NCBI GenBank assembly: GCA_036873755.1
Contig: JAVTVY010018787.1
Coordinates: 1 to 64,000 of the forward strand
Source of the DNA: Hanleya hanleyi
Taxonomy: Eukaryota > Mollusca > Polyplacophora > Lepidopleurida > Hanleyidae
Direction of reading: 5' to 3'
DNA length: 64,000 nucleotides
Shown: piece after piece, positions 42,312 through 54,009 of the stretch
Position numbering within the stretch: the first letter of the stretch is position 1
Layout of the letters: each line of letters begins with the position of its first letter
Program-made: the position numbers and the translations under genes
The notes under the pieces: generated by a model
The model's input: the letters and a program-made list of their open reading frames with translations, nothing else
Told to the model about the DNA's origin: nothing
The model's database searches: none

Positions 42312-42970
42312 TTACAAAACGTAACGCCGTAGATCTTGCACGCTACGCTCGTATTTTGCTATCAGCATGCGATATGTATCGCCAAATTTGAGAAACTTTG
42401 AGTGGAGGCGCTTTTTGGTATAGCGCCGTTTTATATGTTTCTGCAACAATGTTTTGTGACGTTGATTAAAATCGTCTCATTTAATACAGGATCTAGCAAA
42501 TGCTACCAGGCGAGATATGTATAGGCCATATGCAGGTCCCACTGGAATATTACTGTCCAGAAAAGGATGGTTTACGATGTCGAAATTGTAATCATCTCCT
42601 TTGTCATAAAGTCGACGAGAGAGAAGGCCCGCTTCATTTTTATAGAGATATAGGTCTAAATATGATGTGCCTGTAGGGCTATCTGTAGTTTCCTTCAAAT
42701 CCAGTGAAGGTGGATATATAGCCTTCACTGAGTCATTTATATGGCGAAGCCGCAAATATTTATCGCCATACCGGGATTAAATGGCCCGCGTTGGCCACTC
42801 TCGAATCCTATCCATCTCTTCATAATACTTTTCTCTGACAGAAAGGGGTGAAAGCTGAATGGTGCTTTTCCCAAAGTTGCTGGAATTGTTTCAACAGCCA
42901 ATGATCGCGCAATACAGCATGACAGTCTCCCGTATCGGAGCTTCGTACAAATTTGCTTCTTCATCCAAGC
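42312..42970 (-). pseudogene. Retroelement reverse-transcriptase fragment
   Basis: The minus-strand frame at 42,755-42,477 encodes YLDLYLYKNE, LYDKGDDYNFDIVNHPFLDS and NIPVGPAYGLYISRLVAFAR, a conserved RT-thumb region of an invertebrate retroelement family. An in-frame TGA at 42,477 is followed, still in frame, by DDFNQRHKTLLQKHIKRR and LIAKYERSVQDLRRY, ending at 42,312. The upstream part to about 42,970 is in shifted frames. The catalytic palm is not preserved here. I think it may be Penelope-like but cannot prove the class. Confidence 0.6.
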
Positions 42971-44599
42971 AAAATCTCGTCATATATCAAGGGAGATAAT
43001 CAGGGTCACTTTCAACTGTCGGATTTTCTTCCAGACCAGAAGGGAGTTTATGTGTATTTATTATCACACTTTTATTCAATGATTCTTTCTCCAGCAAATT
43101 TAGGATTTGCTATATCTTAGAAACTAGTAGAACTAAATTCAACTAACAGTGTTTGTGTTATTTTCAAAGGGGTTTGCAGATCAACTTTAATAAAGTACAG
43201 AAACTGCTCCACTAGGGCATAGCGAAATATCAGTTTAAATTGCCAGTATGTCAATGTATTCAATATCCCCGTGGATCAGCAGCAGGTAGCTCTATTGGGT
43301 CGTCGCTTTAATTGGAGGTCTGAAAGACAAAGGTTAAAGAAAAGTGTAAAGAGTATGTTATCATATACCAAGTTCGGGTCCTTAAGTGACTAGAAAGGCC
43401 GAAAAGATGGGAGATGAATGGGATATATATAGTCAACAAGGACAACTTAATAAAGCGGGGCAAAAAGGATGCGTCTAAATAAGGGCATGGCCAGATTACT
43501 AATATTATTAGAGAGAAAGAGAGAGAATTAAGGTTCAGCAATATTTCAGCTATACAGCGACGATCAAACAAAATTCTAAGTATTCAAATAAAACAAGTCA
43601 ACAACCCAGCAATCCAGATGTAATCAACACAACACACAAAAAACATGTACATACAATAAACTTATACAACAAACCATTTGCTCTCAATTAAACCTGACTA
43701 AAAAAATCTTCTAAAGTAATTGCTTGATAAAAAGAATCTCTGATTGGAATCTACGGCGTAACAGAAAATGTTTTTTTTTAGATGATGCGTATGACCATGA
43801 GGAAAGTATACACCATGAGGAGATAGCCCAACTACTAATATATACAAGCGTAATTAATTTGATTGTCTGGAAAGATATCATTTCCAAACGTATTACAAAA
43901 GCATATAGCGAAAGTATTGAGTATTATTAGTAATATTTGACTCCATCGCGAAGATTGATCTGGTGAAATGACCAAAGAAGATTACATATCCGAAATGAAG
44001 ACCATTTTGCGTAAAATAAAACACAATCTTTCTGATAAATCGGCAAACCCTGCAAAACGATTATTCATTTGTAATGAAATTTCATAAACAACGAGGCACC
44101 CACCAACGCTGCACGATATAGACTAGGATGAAGCACTCAAGCAGGTGATTGTGGTGACCAGAAATCTATATGATTTGAAGATGACTGGGAGATATAGTAT
44201 ATGAGTGAAGAAGGCTGGCGAAACCACTGCCAACATTGATTCAAAAAAGAAACGCAATAACATCTTAATATCATATCATGAACAACTGAGAAAGAGAATA
44301 GATATTAATGCTATTCTACTCTAATGGGACTCTATATCACCTCAAGAAATAAAATGCGTTAGATTTCCAAGCCGGAACCGCCATCGTCACAACCACCGCT
44401 GCCACAATCCTATGCCTTTAACAATCCTTATGGATATTGCAAAATTTGAAGGCTATGTTCAAAATTTCAATATGTTAAACAAAGGAATTATGTATGCAAG
44501 GGTGAATTAATGTATATTATGTTGAAATGTCATTTAATCAATTGACCATTAGAACATGTATTACACTTTATCTTATCTCAGAGAACTTGTAAACTTTTG
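42971..44599. other. Intronic stretch, nothing recognised
   Basis: AT-rich intron 1 sequence. The short frames at 43,308-43,571 and 43,724-43,930 have no domain features. Confidence 0.5.
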
Positions 44600-45402
44600 T
44601 ATGATGGTCGAGAAGGGACATCACTGTGTTGTATTATGAATCACACGAATACGGGATGCGAAGTCAGGATGCCAAGGACGAAGGCAGGATGCGAAATCAA
44701 AACATGAAGCGCGAAGTCAGGATGCGCGAAGTCGCGAAGGAAGGATGCGAAGTGGCGAAGCCAGGATGCGAGGCGCGAAGTCAGGACGCGAAATCAAAAC
44801 AAAGCAATTCAAAGACTGAAAGCGAAAAGCGAAGTCAGGATGCGAAGGCAGGATGCGAAGTCAAGATGCGAAGACGCGAAGGCAGGATGCGAAGTGGCAA
44901 AACCAGGATGCGAAGCGCGAAGTCAGGATGCGAAGTCACGATCCAAAGCGCGAATTCAGGATGCGAAGCGCGAAGTCAGGATGCGAAGCGCGAAGTCAGG
45001 ATGCGAAGCGCAAAGTCAGGTCCCGAAGGGCGAAGTCAGGATGCGAAGTGGCGAAGGCAGGAGGCGAAGCGCGAAGTCAGGATGCGAAGTCGCGAAGGCA
45101 GGAGGCGAAGTGGCGAAGCCAGGATGCGAAGCGCGAAGTCAGGATGCGAAGTCAGGATGCGAAGCGCGAATTCAGGATACGAAGTCGCGAAGGCAGGATG
45201 CAAAGGTAGGATGCGCAGCGCGTAGTCACCGCACCTGACTTCGCCACTTCGCATCCTGACTTCGCACTTCGCGTCCTGACTTTGCGTTTCGCACCCTGGA
45301 TTCGCCACTTCGCATACTGCCTTCGCGACTTCGCATCCTGTCTTCGTGTGTCGGTCCAGATTCATTAACACAATACAGCGATATCCCTTCTCGGCCATCA
45401 CA
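44600..45402. mobile_element. Minisatellite-bearing inverted-repeat element 1
   Basis: The ends are TGATGGTCGAGAAGGGACAT (44,602) and its near complement CTTCTCGGCCATCA (about 45,388). They enclose dozens of GCGAAGTCAGGATGC-type units; near 45,237-45,345 the units are inverted (GCATCCTGACTTCGC), so the whole folds back. The long open frames across it are repeat artefacts. Confidence 0.75.
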
Positions 45403-45473
45403 CTTTTGGTTGGCCGAACGGCTTAATGTGTGATGTTGTAGTTTCAAACTACTGGGATATTATGGACTTTGCT

Positions 45474-46330
45474 GGTCGAGAAGGGACATCACTGTGTTGT
45501 GTTATGAATCACACGAATACGGGATGCGAAGTCAGGATGCCAAGGACGAAGGCAGGATGCGAAATCAAAACATGAAGCGCGAAGTCAGGATGCGCGAAAT
45601 CGCGAAGGAAGGATGCGAAGTGGCGAAGCCAGGATGCGAGGCGCGAAGTCAGGACGCGAAATCAAAACAAAGCAATTCAAAGACTGAAAGCGAAAAGCGA
45701 AGTCAGGATGCGAAGGCAGGATGCGAAGTCAAGATGCGAAGACGCGAAGGCAGGATGCGAAGTGGCAAAACCAGGATGCGAAGCGCGAAGTCAGGATGCG
45801 AAGTCACGATGCAAAGCGCGAATTCAGGATACGAAGTCGCGAAGGCAGGATGCGAAGTGCGAAGACAGGATACGAAGCGCGAAGTCAGGATGCGAAGCGC
45901 GAAGTCAGGATGCGAAGCGCAAAGTCAGGTCCCGAAGGGCGAAGTCAGGATGCGAAGTGGCGAAGGCAGGAGGCGAAGCGCGAAGTCAGGATGCGAAGTC
46001 GCGAAGGCAGGAGGCGAAGTGGCGAAGCCAGGATGTGAAGCGCGAAGTCAGGATGCGAAGTCAGGATGCGAAGCGCGGATTCAGGATACGAAGTCGCGAA
46101 GGCAGGATGCAAAGGTAGGATGCGCAGCGCGTAGTCACCGCACCTGACTTCGCCACTTCGCATCCTGCCTTCGCGACTTCGCATCCTGACTTCGCACTTC
46201 GCGTCCTGACTTTGCGTTTCGCATCCTGGATTCGCCACTTCGCATACTGCCTTCGCGACTTCGCATCCTGTCTTCGTGTGTCGGTCCAGATTCATTAACA
46301 CAATACAGCGATATCCCTTCTCGGCCATCA
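45474..46330. mobile_element. Minisatellite-bearing inverted-repeat element 2
   Basis: Tandem copy of element 1 (unit offset about 869 bp), including the inverted tail. The 70-bp segment after each copy (GGTTGGCCGAACGGC to TTTGCTGGTCGA) is also duplicated, at 45,403-45,473 and 46,331-46,409. Confidence 0.75.
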
Positions 46331-46499
46331 CACTTTTGGTTGGCCGAACGGCCTAATGTGTGATGTTGTAGTTTCAAACTACTGGGATATTATGGACTTT
46401 GCTGGTCGAATATATATCATATAACCCCGTCGGCAAGGGGCTCACGCGCATCTGTCCGTAGCAACACACAGGTGTTCGTCGGACAGTGCAAAGGAAGTG

Positions 46500-47510
46500 G
46501 GGGGGCAAGCAGAATTCACACGGACGATGAAGTTGTTGAAATGCAGGCTAATGTTATTCCGCGCAAAACTAAGAAATCAAACAAACTCGCCGCCACGTCT
46601 CTGAGGACATACCTGAAAGGGAAGGGACGGAATGATGAATTTGAGGATTATTCGACCGAGTAACAAGAGCAAGTAACAAGAGCATGTACTCGAACACAGG
46701 CGCTCGAAAACAAGCCGGGCAGTTGTACGAGGTACCGACACTTGAAAGCTTTCGACATTCTCGCTAGCTGATGGCCCCTTCACATTTGAAAACTTTTGAT
46801 CTGATCCGTAGTACGGAATTCAATGAAGTCAAAGAGTGCTTTAATGCTGCACTTGCGGAGCTGAAGGCGACCGGAATGGGAGAAACTGACCATCATGAGC
46901 CCATAACCGAGCCAGATCGTCGTAAACTCTGCACATCTATCCTCGTGTCTCCAAAAACACCTGCCGGTCTTACAAATAAAGTGCCATTCGACGTGTGTCT
47001 GTTCTTCTTTACAAGGGGAATGGGGAAATATGGAAAAATAACGAAAAGCGCATTCATGATTAAGCGGGACCCCCAATCTGGGCTGAGGTATGTAAAAAAA
47101 TATGGAGGATGGACTCACCAAAAAGCGTCAGTCCAGAAGAAAGGTTTTAACGGCTTGTACCCGAGGAAAAAGGCTCTCCTTTCTGTCCTGTAGCTTCGTT
47201 TGAAGGCTATCCAAATTTCATCCGAGATTTGATCGCCTGTGCCAGTACCCGGTAGAAAGCTTTCTGGGCGATGGTCCAGTTTGGTACTACAACAAGCCTA
47301 TCATGTGAAGCTCCCATTAGCATCTTTCATGGCCGACTTGGGCATCCGTCTAAAACTTTCCGAGTCACACACGAATCACAGAATAAGAGCAACTGGCATC
47401 ACCATTCTGGGTAAGAACAACTATTCGGCATCTCAAATACTGGCCGTCAAGGGACACAGATCTGTGTCGTCACTGGCAATATAACAGCGTGTGAGTGACG
47501 GTGACATCTT
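46500..47510 (+). pseudogene. Crypton-type tyrosine recombinase pseudogene
   Basis: The N-terminal segment (46,545-46,663) encodes KKSNKLAATSLRTYLKGKG. The next frame, from 46,771, encodes FDLIRSTEFNEVKECFNAAL, VCLFFFTRGMGKYGKITKSA, then loses frame near 47,160. The C-terminal frame (47,239-47,484) has the recombinase box THTNHRIRATGITIL-like HxxR (H47, R50) and KGHRSVSSLAI, where the nucleophile Tyr should follow; the codon there is TAA. Crypton elements encode this DUF3504-like tyrosine recombinase. There are at least three frame breaks plus loss of the catalytic residue. Terminal repeats were not identified. Confidence 0.75.
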
Positions 47511-47519
47511 CCTCCACTT

Positions 47520-48535
47520 CCGCATCGAAAAAAGTCTCCTAGGGTGTATCGCGCATCTAGAATGCGACTGCAGAGAGAAATGACGATCCTGATTTTGACC
47601 TAGATCAGCTGTTTTGTGACTTTGACGACACTCCTGCTCGACCCACATCATTTGACATTTCCTCAGCCCTCATCAACACTGTCCAGTGCCATTGTTCGAA
47701 AAGTGTACAATTAATTGGATCAACAAAGATAAACATTTGCCGATGACTGTTGTTTCAGATGAACCATTGCATTTGATCGATATTTCATGCTTTCTTTGCG
47801 AATACAATTTCGAGTTATTTTCGGTCGCGAAAGGATGTAAGCTGTGAAGACTGAATATGAACACAGAATGAAATATACCCTAGAGATACACACGAGTTTG
47901 AAAACAATATTCCATGTCAACAGTGGTGAATCCTACCTCAAATGTTCGAAATTTGTTTCCCATATTAAACTTTGGGCAAGTAAACATGAACGATATTTAA
48001 AGATATATTTTTGTATGCGCGATATATTACTTATATTTTATCGCGATGATAAAAAATTGACATATAACGGTGTTGAATATGACCATGAAATTAACTGATA
48101 AATGTTTAGTATTTGTTATTTCATATTTCCTAACAGAACGAAATTAGAAGTCTGAATTTGAAGTTTGCAGTTACATGTTATTTGTTTGTTATTAATTAGA
48201 AATTCCGACCGTGATGTCTGTTGGTACTGTATACCGTAAACGGCCACCGTTACAACTGTATGGATAGGTCAAATGCTGCACAAAATAAGAGATATGTCAT
48301 GATATTTATTCCAGTATATGTGACCATTAATATATGAGACATACAAAGTGTGTTTTGTGTTTGTGTGGATTGTTTCATCATGTTTTCATGTACTTTATCG
48401 GACGAGTCGTCTCAAAACCAGGGGTGATCATTATTTTCGATCGAAAGCGTCTGTTGGACTCAAATGATTACCCTGCTTGTCGAGTCTACAGTTGAAAGTC
48501 ATACTTAAAGCTCTGAGATATGATACATTATTTAT
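47520..48535. other. Intronic stretch, nothing recognised
   Basis: AT-rich intron 1 sequence. No exon or element ends visible. Confidence 0.5.
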
Positions 48536-48539
48536 ACGT

Positions 48540-48664
48540 CGCCCTCCCTGGGTAATACGGGCTGCGCCTCGGAAAAGTATGGCGAGAGAAACAGAATCGC
48601 GCCTCGGAAAAAATATGTCGAGACAAACCAAATCTCATCCTGTATTATTCCGGGAGGGGGACAT
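48540..48664. mobile_element. Small fold-back element, 125 bp
   Basis: GCCCTCCCTGGGTAATACGG at 48,541 pairs with CTGTATTATTCCGGGAGGGG at the right end. Inside are two copies of GCGCCTCGGAAAA. The flanking sequence is AT-rich. Confidence 0.55.
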
Positions 48665-49151
48665 ATAACTAATAATACATATAACTAATAATATTTATTT
48701 ATTTTTTGTCTCTGTTTTCTGATATATTATTTATATGGTTATCAGTAGAGTTGCTTTCTTTCACATAAGTTCATACAGTATATGGTTACAGTTTGGCTGT
48801 AATCACGGTATCAACATAATAGAGAAACTCCTGAATATCTGGAAGTCTGAGATTTCTTCCCACTTACCAGATATTTTGGCAAAGACTGTTCTTTGACATA
48901 TCATTGAAACTGAGGCGAGAATTTTTCACGTCATGAAAATCAGTTGATCACACCAAAAACATGCGAATAAGTTGATGAGATATGTAAGCGGTCAGAAAAA
49001 TAAATGACGTCTGGCAACAACAACAAAACAACCACTTGATTTTACAGAAAAGCCTCCCTGCAAGGGCACGTCACCTCAAGGTATACAAAACCTGTGGTAG
49101 ATTTGCTGTTATTACCGATTATCATGTGTTTATTTTTCTTTCAAATTACAG

Positions 49152-49676
49152 GAATAGTTTCATCTGAACGTGAGTTGTGGAAGGAACAGAGGAAATTCGG
49201 ACTCCACCTCTTTCGGCAATTCGGGCTGGGAAGACGAAGTTTTGAGGATAAAATCAACGAAGAAGTTCACGAGTTCCTTAATGTTGTCCGCAGCTACAAG
49301 GGAAAACCGATGGACCCACGCTATCTGATACATGCGTCCACTGCGAATGTTATATTTTCTGTAGTTCTGGGGAAGAGATTTGTTCATGATGATCCTGAAT
49401 TCCGATCCTGCCTTGATTGTGTTAGTGACCTTTTCCGAGATACAAATAATACTGGATTATTGAATATTCTGCCCTGGTTGAAATATCTCCCGGGTGATCT
49501 ATCTAAATGGAAGGCTTGTGTTACGCACAGGGATGAGCTACATACGTTCTTGTGGAAACAAATTACGGAAGTGAAAGCATCTTACGACAACGTAAGTGAA
49601 CCACAGAATATCGTTGAAGCTTACCTGAGGAAGATTGACGAGGAGAAGAAACAGAATAGGAATTCGAGCTTCGATG
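49152..49676 (+). CDS. Cytochrome P450 (clan 2), exon 2
   Basis: Follows the acceptor TTCAAATTACAG and joins exon 1 in phase 1 to give GIVSSERELWKEQRKFG. The C-helix WxxxR motif (W, then R four residues on) that contacts the heme propionate is present. The exon spans helices C to G (VIFSVVLGKRFVHDDP, then WLKYLPGDLSKWK). The donor is GTAAAC after FD, again phase 1. There is no stop or frameshift. The open frame runs on past 49,676 for 11 codons into the intron; the in-phase match to exon 3 decides the boundary. Confidence 0.9.
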
Positions 49677-49758
49677 GTAAACCTATCTTTATCGATTCAG
49701 TATGTTAATTGCTCAGCGTCACAGGTAGCTCCTGTTCTCAATAGTCAGGTCGCCACAA

Positions 49759-51400
49759 GGTTAACTATATGATGGCCGAGAGGGGCCATCGCGTCTTTCA
49801 TTTCTAATTCAACGCGATGGAGCGATGGAGCTATGCGATGGAACGATGGAGCTATCCGATGCGCGATGGAGCTATGCGATGGAGCGATGGAGCTATGCGA
49901 TAAAAAGTCGCGCTATGCGATGCGCGATGAGGCTATGCGATGGAGCTATGCGATGCGCGATGGAGCTATGCGATAGAGCGATGGAGCGATGGAGCTATGC
50001 GATCAAAAGTCGTGCTATGCGATGCGCGATGAGGCTATGCAATGGAGCTATGCGATGCGCGATGGAGCGATGGAGCGATGGAGCTATGCGATGGAGCTAT
50101 GCGATGGGGCTATGCGATGGAGCTATGCGATGGAGCTATGCGATGGAGCGATGGAGCTATGCGATGGGGCTATGCGATGGGGCTATGCGATGGAGCTATG
50201 CGATGGAGCTATGCGATGAAAAGTCATTGCGCATGTTCGTTAAAAAACGAGGCTGAGTTGGACGCCATTATTCAACATACTATGATGGCCGAGAAGGGTC
50301 ATCGTGGGTTTGGCATTAGAACATGAAATCCGAAAGGCGAAGATGCGAAGTTACCTGTACGATAGGATATGATAGGATACGTTTATTCTACATATGAAAA
50401 TACAGTCTATCTTATATTCCTTTTTGAAACGAAAACCCGAAACCTGATAGTACTCTATATTCTCTCGAACCATTCTTGACGTGCTATGTTCATCTGAACA
50501 GTTTCGTCGGAAGAATGGTCAAACTATATTGAATTAGATCCAGATGTGGACAGGACATTAGTGTTAGCTGTCTATGTGATTGTAGTATGATAAAAAACGC
50601 GTCCACTGTTTTGAACACGAGCCGTCGCGATACAGGAATTTACACAGTTTGAGCATTCAGAGCATTTTGACATTCAATGTAACGTTGTTTCACAAATATA
50701 TCAAAATTAGGGTTTTCGTCGACCAAAGCAATAATCTCCAATTAATTTCTAGCGAAATTTTGAAGGGAACGAGAAATTTGTCGCTTCAGTCGAATTAACG
50801 ATCCAGGTTTTCTTTATTATGGAAATGAATGAGTTGTGCAAATGTTTAAATACAGTCACGTCGCCAGTTCCGATCTAGTGTCAGTTCCGACCAACTTCCC
50901 GAAACGTCCCTTCTTGTCCCAACCAAGATAACGCGAAATCTTAAAACATTTGGTGTAGTCGAACAATTTGATCTGGCTTCAAATCATGGTTAGGTCTATT
51001 TATATTATGCATTCATTGGTTTTGTTAGGAGAAATCTTTGCAGAGGCACCCCATACACACGAATACATCGATCTGCGTACAAATACCACGACCTGTATTC
51101 ATGAAAAAAATAAACAAAAAAAACACCAAAAAAGACGGTGTCGTCTGCCAGCGCTTTCGATCAAAGTGTTGGTCAACCTGGGAAAGATTATGATGGTCAG
51201 TTGCATAAAAATGAAATTTATAGTTCATCAAAATGTAGTCATATTTTTGTTACAAGAGAAAATCCTCCGTATGAAATAGAGGCACATTTCGATGAACTAT
51301 AAATTTCATTTTTATGAAAAATATGTAGGCCTCAAACCAAAATCATATTGTCGAACAAGATATTAAGAAGTTTGATCATTTGAAAGTTCCAAGTTTGATT
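49759..51400 (+). repeat. Large inverted repeat, left arm (P450 intron 2)
   Basis: Matches the reverse complement of 55,074-56,641 along about 1.6 kb, from GTTAACTAT next to GATGGCCGAGAGGGG to CCAAGTTTGATT. It contains the GCGATGGAGCTAT minisatellite (49,815-50,221), a second GATGGCCGAGAAGGG at 50,284 and a small hairpin at 51,205-51,320. It is diverged by point changes and minisatellite length. Confidence 0.9.
49815..50221 (+). repeat. GCGATGGAGCTAT minisatellite
   Basis: Units of 9 and 13 bp (GCGATGGAG, GCGATGGAGCTAT) with GCGATGCGCGATG and AAAAGTCGCG interruptions. All open frames across it are repeat artefacts. Confidence 0.9.
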
Positions 51401-51539
51401 AAAGTGTCATATTTTTGTGACAAGAGAAAATGTTCTCGATAAATGCCTCAATAACACCAAATAAGGCCAGGGAGAACATTTTGATGAACCATAAATTCAT
51501 TTTTATCCTCAATATGTATGGGATGGTGGGCTGTTCAAA

Positions 51540-51620
51540 TCGCTTTTCGTCCGTGGTCCGTCGTCCGTCAGTCCGTCGTCCGTCCGTCGTCAGACTGACC
51601 GTCGTCAGTCCGTCCGTAAA
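51540..51620. repeat. CCGTCGTCCGT short tandem run
   Basis: Repeated CCGT and CCGTCGT words precede the 155-bp array and probably belong to the same repeat family. Confidence 0.7.
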
Positions 51621-52375
51621 CAATTCTTGTTATCGCGATTTCTCAGGAACGACTCCATGGATCTTTCTCAAATTTGGTACACTGGTTTCCCTTGGGGTCT
51701 AGTTGTGCAAGATAACTTTTTCGGTCCGATTCGAAAATGCAATATGGCCGTCAGGTGGCCATCTTAGATTTCCCCATGAAACTTTGTTATTGTGATTTCT
51801 CAGGAAGTACTACCTGGATCTTTGTCACATTTTGTACACAGGTTCCCCTTGTGGTCCAGTTGTGCAACATACCTTTTTTGGTCCGATTCGAAAATCCAAT
51901 ATGGCCACCAGGCGGCCATTTTGAATTTCCTAATGAAATTTTGTTATCGTGAATTCTCAGGAACTACTGCATGGATCTTTGTCAAATTTCGTACACAAGT
52001 TCGCCTTGTGGTCTAGTTGTGCAAGATAGCTTTTCTGGGCCCATTCCAAATTCCAATATGGCCATCAGGCGGCCATCTTGGATTTCTCCATGAAACATTA
52101 TTATTGCGATTTCTCAGGAACTACTGCATGGATCTTTCTCAAATTTGGTACACATCTTCCCCTTGGTGTCTAGTTGTGCAAGATACTTTTTCTGGTCCGA
52201 TTCGAAAATCCAATATGGCCACCAGGTAGCCATCTTGGATTTCCCCATGAAACTTTGTTATCGTGATTTCTTAGGAAGTACTGCATGGATCTTTCTCAAA
52301 TTTGATGCACAGGTTCCTCTGTGGTACAGTTTTGCAAGATACTTTTTTGGTCCGATTCGAAAATCAAGTGACGCT
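51620..52375 (+). repeat. Tandem array, about 155-bp unit x5
   Basis: Units contain TTGTTATCGCGATTTCTCAG, TGCATGGATCTTTCTCAAAT, TCTAGTTGTGCAAGATA, CCAATATGGCCACCAGG and CGGCCATCTTGGATTTCCC. Starts lie near 51,624, 51,784, 51,942, 52,096 and 52,255. No function is visible. Confidence 0.85.
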
Positions 52376-52379
52376 TCAA

Positions 52380-53814
52380 ATTAATACGGTTTTCCCGAGT
52401 TGAGACGTTGCAGCACAAGAGTCGGCCGATCAAACATTGGAGCATATTCTATATATTGACTGTAGAGAATATCCATACTTTCACCTTCTATATCAAGGAG
52501 TTCAAATGATTCCGAATTAAAATGTATTTCTTCAAATTTTAAATCAGTTTACTTTAGTCCATGCCGTTGCAAGTGAACTACCCCACCGTTTCGTCTGCCG
52601 ACCGATGGTCTACACGAAGGGACTTCACTCTTGTGACACAACGTCACAACTCGACAACTGTAGACTACTGCGTGTTTCGATCAAAAGTAGATAATCAGGA
52701 TTCAGACACTTTCAAAGTTTCAACATTACTGCATGGACCGGATCCCTTCAGTATTAAATTTTGTACCATCTTACTATTTTCGAGCATGGCATCTTAAAAG
52801 AGATATCTCAAACTAGCCTAGTAAACAGCATTCGTTCCTAATTATAAAATCTTAAGTATATGTTTCATAGCTCATGACAAAGTGTCTAAGAGATTTGTCT
52901 TCGCTTCCAGTAGCCAATGATGACGTGCACAAAAAAATACTACAAAACGAAGACGAAGGATCCTCCGGACATTCACTTTCAGACTAACTTTGCTCATTTC
53001 ACTTGTACTATAACAACCGACATCAAGTACAGTTTCCAGAAATCTTGAAACTCCCGAAACTTATAAAGATAATATCATGGTGTTTTCCAGTGTCCCTATT
53101 TCGATCATTTTTCGCTCATATTCGTAATTCTGTAAACAAACTTACAAATCAATCGTTTGCTCTTAGTAACAATGGACAAACAGATCCTCTTGTCATTAGC
53201 TTACAATTATCGCACAATGGTGGGCGCCAAGATCCTTCAGGATCTCTCGTTATAATCAGCTGACCATCACGCTTTTTTTCCAGGCTGATACTTCTGTATA
53301 TATCCCTCAAGAAAAATAATGATTGAAAACAGAAATCAGCTTTTAATTACTGCAGTCACATGCAGACAAAGGAGTTTTCCCCATGTAAACATCACATATC
53401 CTTTATTCATTCGAGTTTCACACTAAAGACTACCCACCGCATTGTCGACATCAACTGACGGGGCCAGTTCCGAAACACTGTCCTCCATGGATGATCAAAT
53501 TGTGTCATACCATGTCATGAATAAGGCCTTGCAAACAAAGCGTTCACACCGAAACTTCGTAACTCGATGGTGTGCTGATTCGCATAGCTTTTCTTTAATC
53601 TGCTATTTAGAGGTAAAATTAATGACGGTACAAACGATTCAACGTTGTTTTTGTTTTCGGGCGAGTATAAGCCATCATTGATATTTCAGTGTCCAATCTG
53701 TCTTGCCAATATAATTACATTTATAGTACGATATCAGTTTCAACCCCTTTCGTACACAACAGATCCAAAAATCTGTTCCGCTGATGCTTTTATTGAAATG
53801 GCCTCATGTTCTGA
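52380..53814. other. Intronic stretch inside the fold-back element
   Basis: No recognisable gene. Near 53,663-53,712 there is a partial third copy of the palindrome arm found at 53,815-54,002. Confidence 0.5.
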
Positions 53815-54002
53815 GGGGCCGGGGATTACAGCGATATGGTCGAGCTGATCATATTGGCAAGACAGATTGGACACTGAAATATCAATGATGGCTTATACTC
53901 TCCACGTTTAAGTACATCGTATAAGCCATCATTGATATTTCAGTGTCCAATCTGTCTTGCCAATATGATCAGCTCGACCATATCGCTGTAATCCCCGGCC
54001 CC
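53815..54002. repeat. Perfect palindrome, 83-bp arms, 22-nt loop
   Basis: The left arm 53,815-53,897 (GGGGCCGGGGATTACAGCGA to ATCAATGATGGCTTATA) is the exact complement of 53,920-54,002. The loop CTCTCCACGTTTAAGTACAT plus CG is found again at 54,213-54,234. Confidence 0.92.
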
Positions 54003-54009
54003 TACCCCA

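Noticed and set aside
44600..46330. CRISPR-like regular repeats
   Set aside because: Eukaryotic context, no unique spacers between units; ordinary minisatellites.
44626..46377. Long Arg/Lys/Asp-rich open frames
   Set aside because: Products of the GCGAAGTCAGGATGC minisatellite in every frame; no start context or non-repeat coding part.
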